A DNA stretch of 64,000 nucleotides from Apiotrichum sp. Y4204 (lineage: Eukaryota > Basidiomycota > Tremellomycetes > Trichosporonales > Trichosporonaceae): positions 124,001 to 188,000 of the forward strand of contig JAMYHL010000024.1 of NCBI GenBank assembly GCA_025531455.1. Direction: 5' to 3'. Numbering within the stretch: the first letter of the stretch is position 1; each line of letters begins with the position of its first letter. Below are positions 63,601 to 64,000 of this stretch, piece after piece. Under the pieces are notes generated by a model. It saw nothing but the letters and a program-made list of their open reading frames with translations, did not search any database and was not told the origin of the DNA. The position numbers and the translations under genes are program-made.

Positions 63601-64000
63601 ATGTCGACGGTCCCCACCGACCCCCTCTCCTCGATCGCGAGCAGCGGCAGCAGCGCCGAGTCGGACGTCTCGGGCGGCAGCATGAGTGCGGGAAATCCAC
63701 AGCGGGGTGTCGACCCGAGTTCGTCACCGAAAAGCACAGCTTCGCACCAAAGCACGAGCAGCACGAGCGCGCGGAGCAGCAGTCACAGCGGCACCAGCGG
63801 CCTCAGCAGTACCGGAGTGGGAGTGACCCTTTCGGCCGCGGCATTCCCGCATATCCTTAGTGCGGTCCTCGCCGCCTCACCGCGCTCAACGCTCCTCGCC
63901 TTCCGAGCTACCTCGCGGGCCATGTGCGATACGATCGACGCCCAGCTCGCGTACCACCTCGTCTTTGAGCAGGTGCAGGTCCAGCTGCAGCGGACTAGGA
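63601..64000 (+). CDS. F-box-like family protein, 5' part only
   Basis: ATG at 63601 (context GGCCATGTC); the frame is open for all 133 codons to the window edge. A Ser/Gly-rich disordered N-terminus (ISSASSGSS-type, aa 1-70) is followed by the family's F-box-like segment at aa ~75-110: LSAAAFPHILSAVLAASPRS, LLAFRATSRAMCDTIDAQLA, YHLVFE. It matches FPHILEAIVAASPR of the 616-aa copy almost exactly, so it is a closer paralogue of that gene than of the others, 40 kb away. The middle and C-terminal module would lie beyond the window. Confidence 0.82.
   Translation, partial: MSTVPTDPLSSIASSGSSAESDVSGGSMSAGNPQRGVDPSSSPKSTASHQSTSSTSARSSSHSGTSGLSSTGVGVTLSAAAFPHILSAVLAASPRSTLLAFRATSRAMCDTIDAQLAYHLVFEQVQVQLQRTR

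Noticed and set aside
1..64000. CRISPR arrays, operons and bacterial-type ribosome binding sites
   Set aside because: Spliced genes, a tRNA with intron, and eukaryotic protein families show a fungal nuclear sequence; none of the repeats has spacer-repeat structure.

Overview
The window looks like nuclear DNA of a basidiomycete yeast, most probably order Trichosporonales (Tremellomycetes; Cutaneotrichosporon/Apiotrichum/Vanrija-like). This rests on a GC-rich sequence, compact intron-rich genes with many 29-55 nt GT..AG introns that often carry a CTGAC/CTAAC branch site close to the acceptor, recognisably fungal proteins (Mdv1-like, Atg22-like, GH71 with WSC domains, fungal CVNH), and a family of F-box-like proteins that I associate with this order. 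The order-level placement is inference.

Layout. 0-12 kb: an orphan ORF at the left edge, a Dal5-type MFS transporter, the KEOPS kinase Bud32, a secreted WSC/GH71 alpha-1,3-glucanase, an Mpo1-like (DUF962) membrane dioxygenase and a PhzF-type isomerase-like protein. 13-28 kb: an accessory block holding five members of a divergent F-box-like family (272, 386, 368, 616 and about 1277 aa) and one orphan 187-aa gene. 30.6 kb: a tRNA-Asp(GUC) gene with a 7-nt intron. 31.8-48 kb: a gene-dense core with a Nudix hydrolase, a zf-4CXXC_R1 protein with a Q-rich tail, a membrane-anchored C2H2 protein, the mitochondrial fission adaptor Mdv1, the Elongator regulator Kti12 and a Ctr copper transporter. 48.7-58.4 kb: a secreted cyanovirin-N-like protein, a gene-poor 3.5 kb stretch, a secreted pepsin-type aspartic protease with a repeat linker and a Trp-rich tail, and an Atg22-like vacuolar transporter. 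58.4-63.6 kb: a 5.2 kb stretch with no supportable gene but several 8-bp tandem repeats. 63.6-64 kb: the start of a sixth F-box-like gene running off the edge.

Most gene models below are spliced; I joined exons by reading frame, splice signals and protein-family continuity, and checked that exon lengths sum to whole codons. Functionally the window is a mosaic: housekeeping (tRNA modification through Bud32 and Kti12, mitochondrial fission, vacuolar efflux, copper uptake), secreted wall- or environment-facing proteins (GH71, CVNH, aspartic protease), and the expanding F-box-like family. That family is the most likely undescribed system here: its members share a degenerate N-terminal F-box-like helix pair and a C-terminal module marked by four recurring motifs, with highly variable inserts between them.
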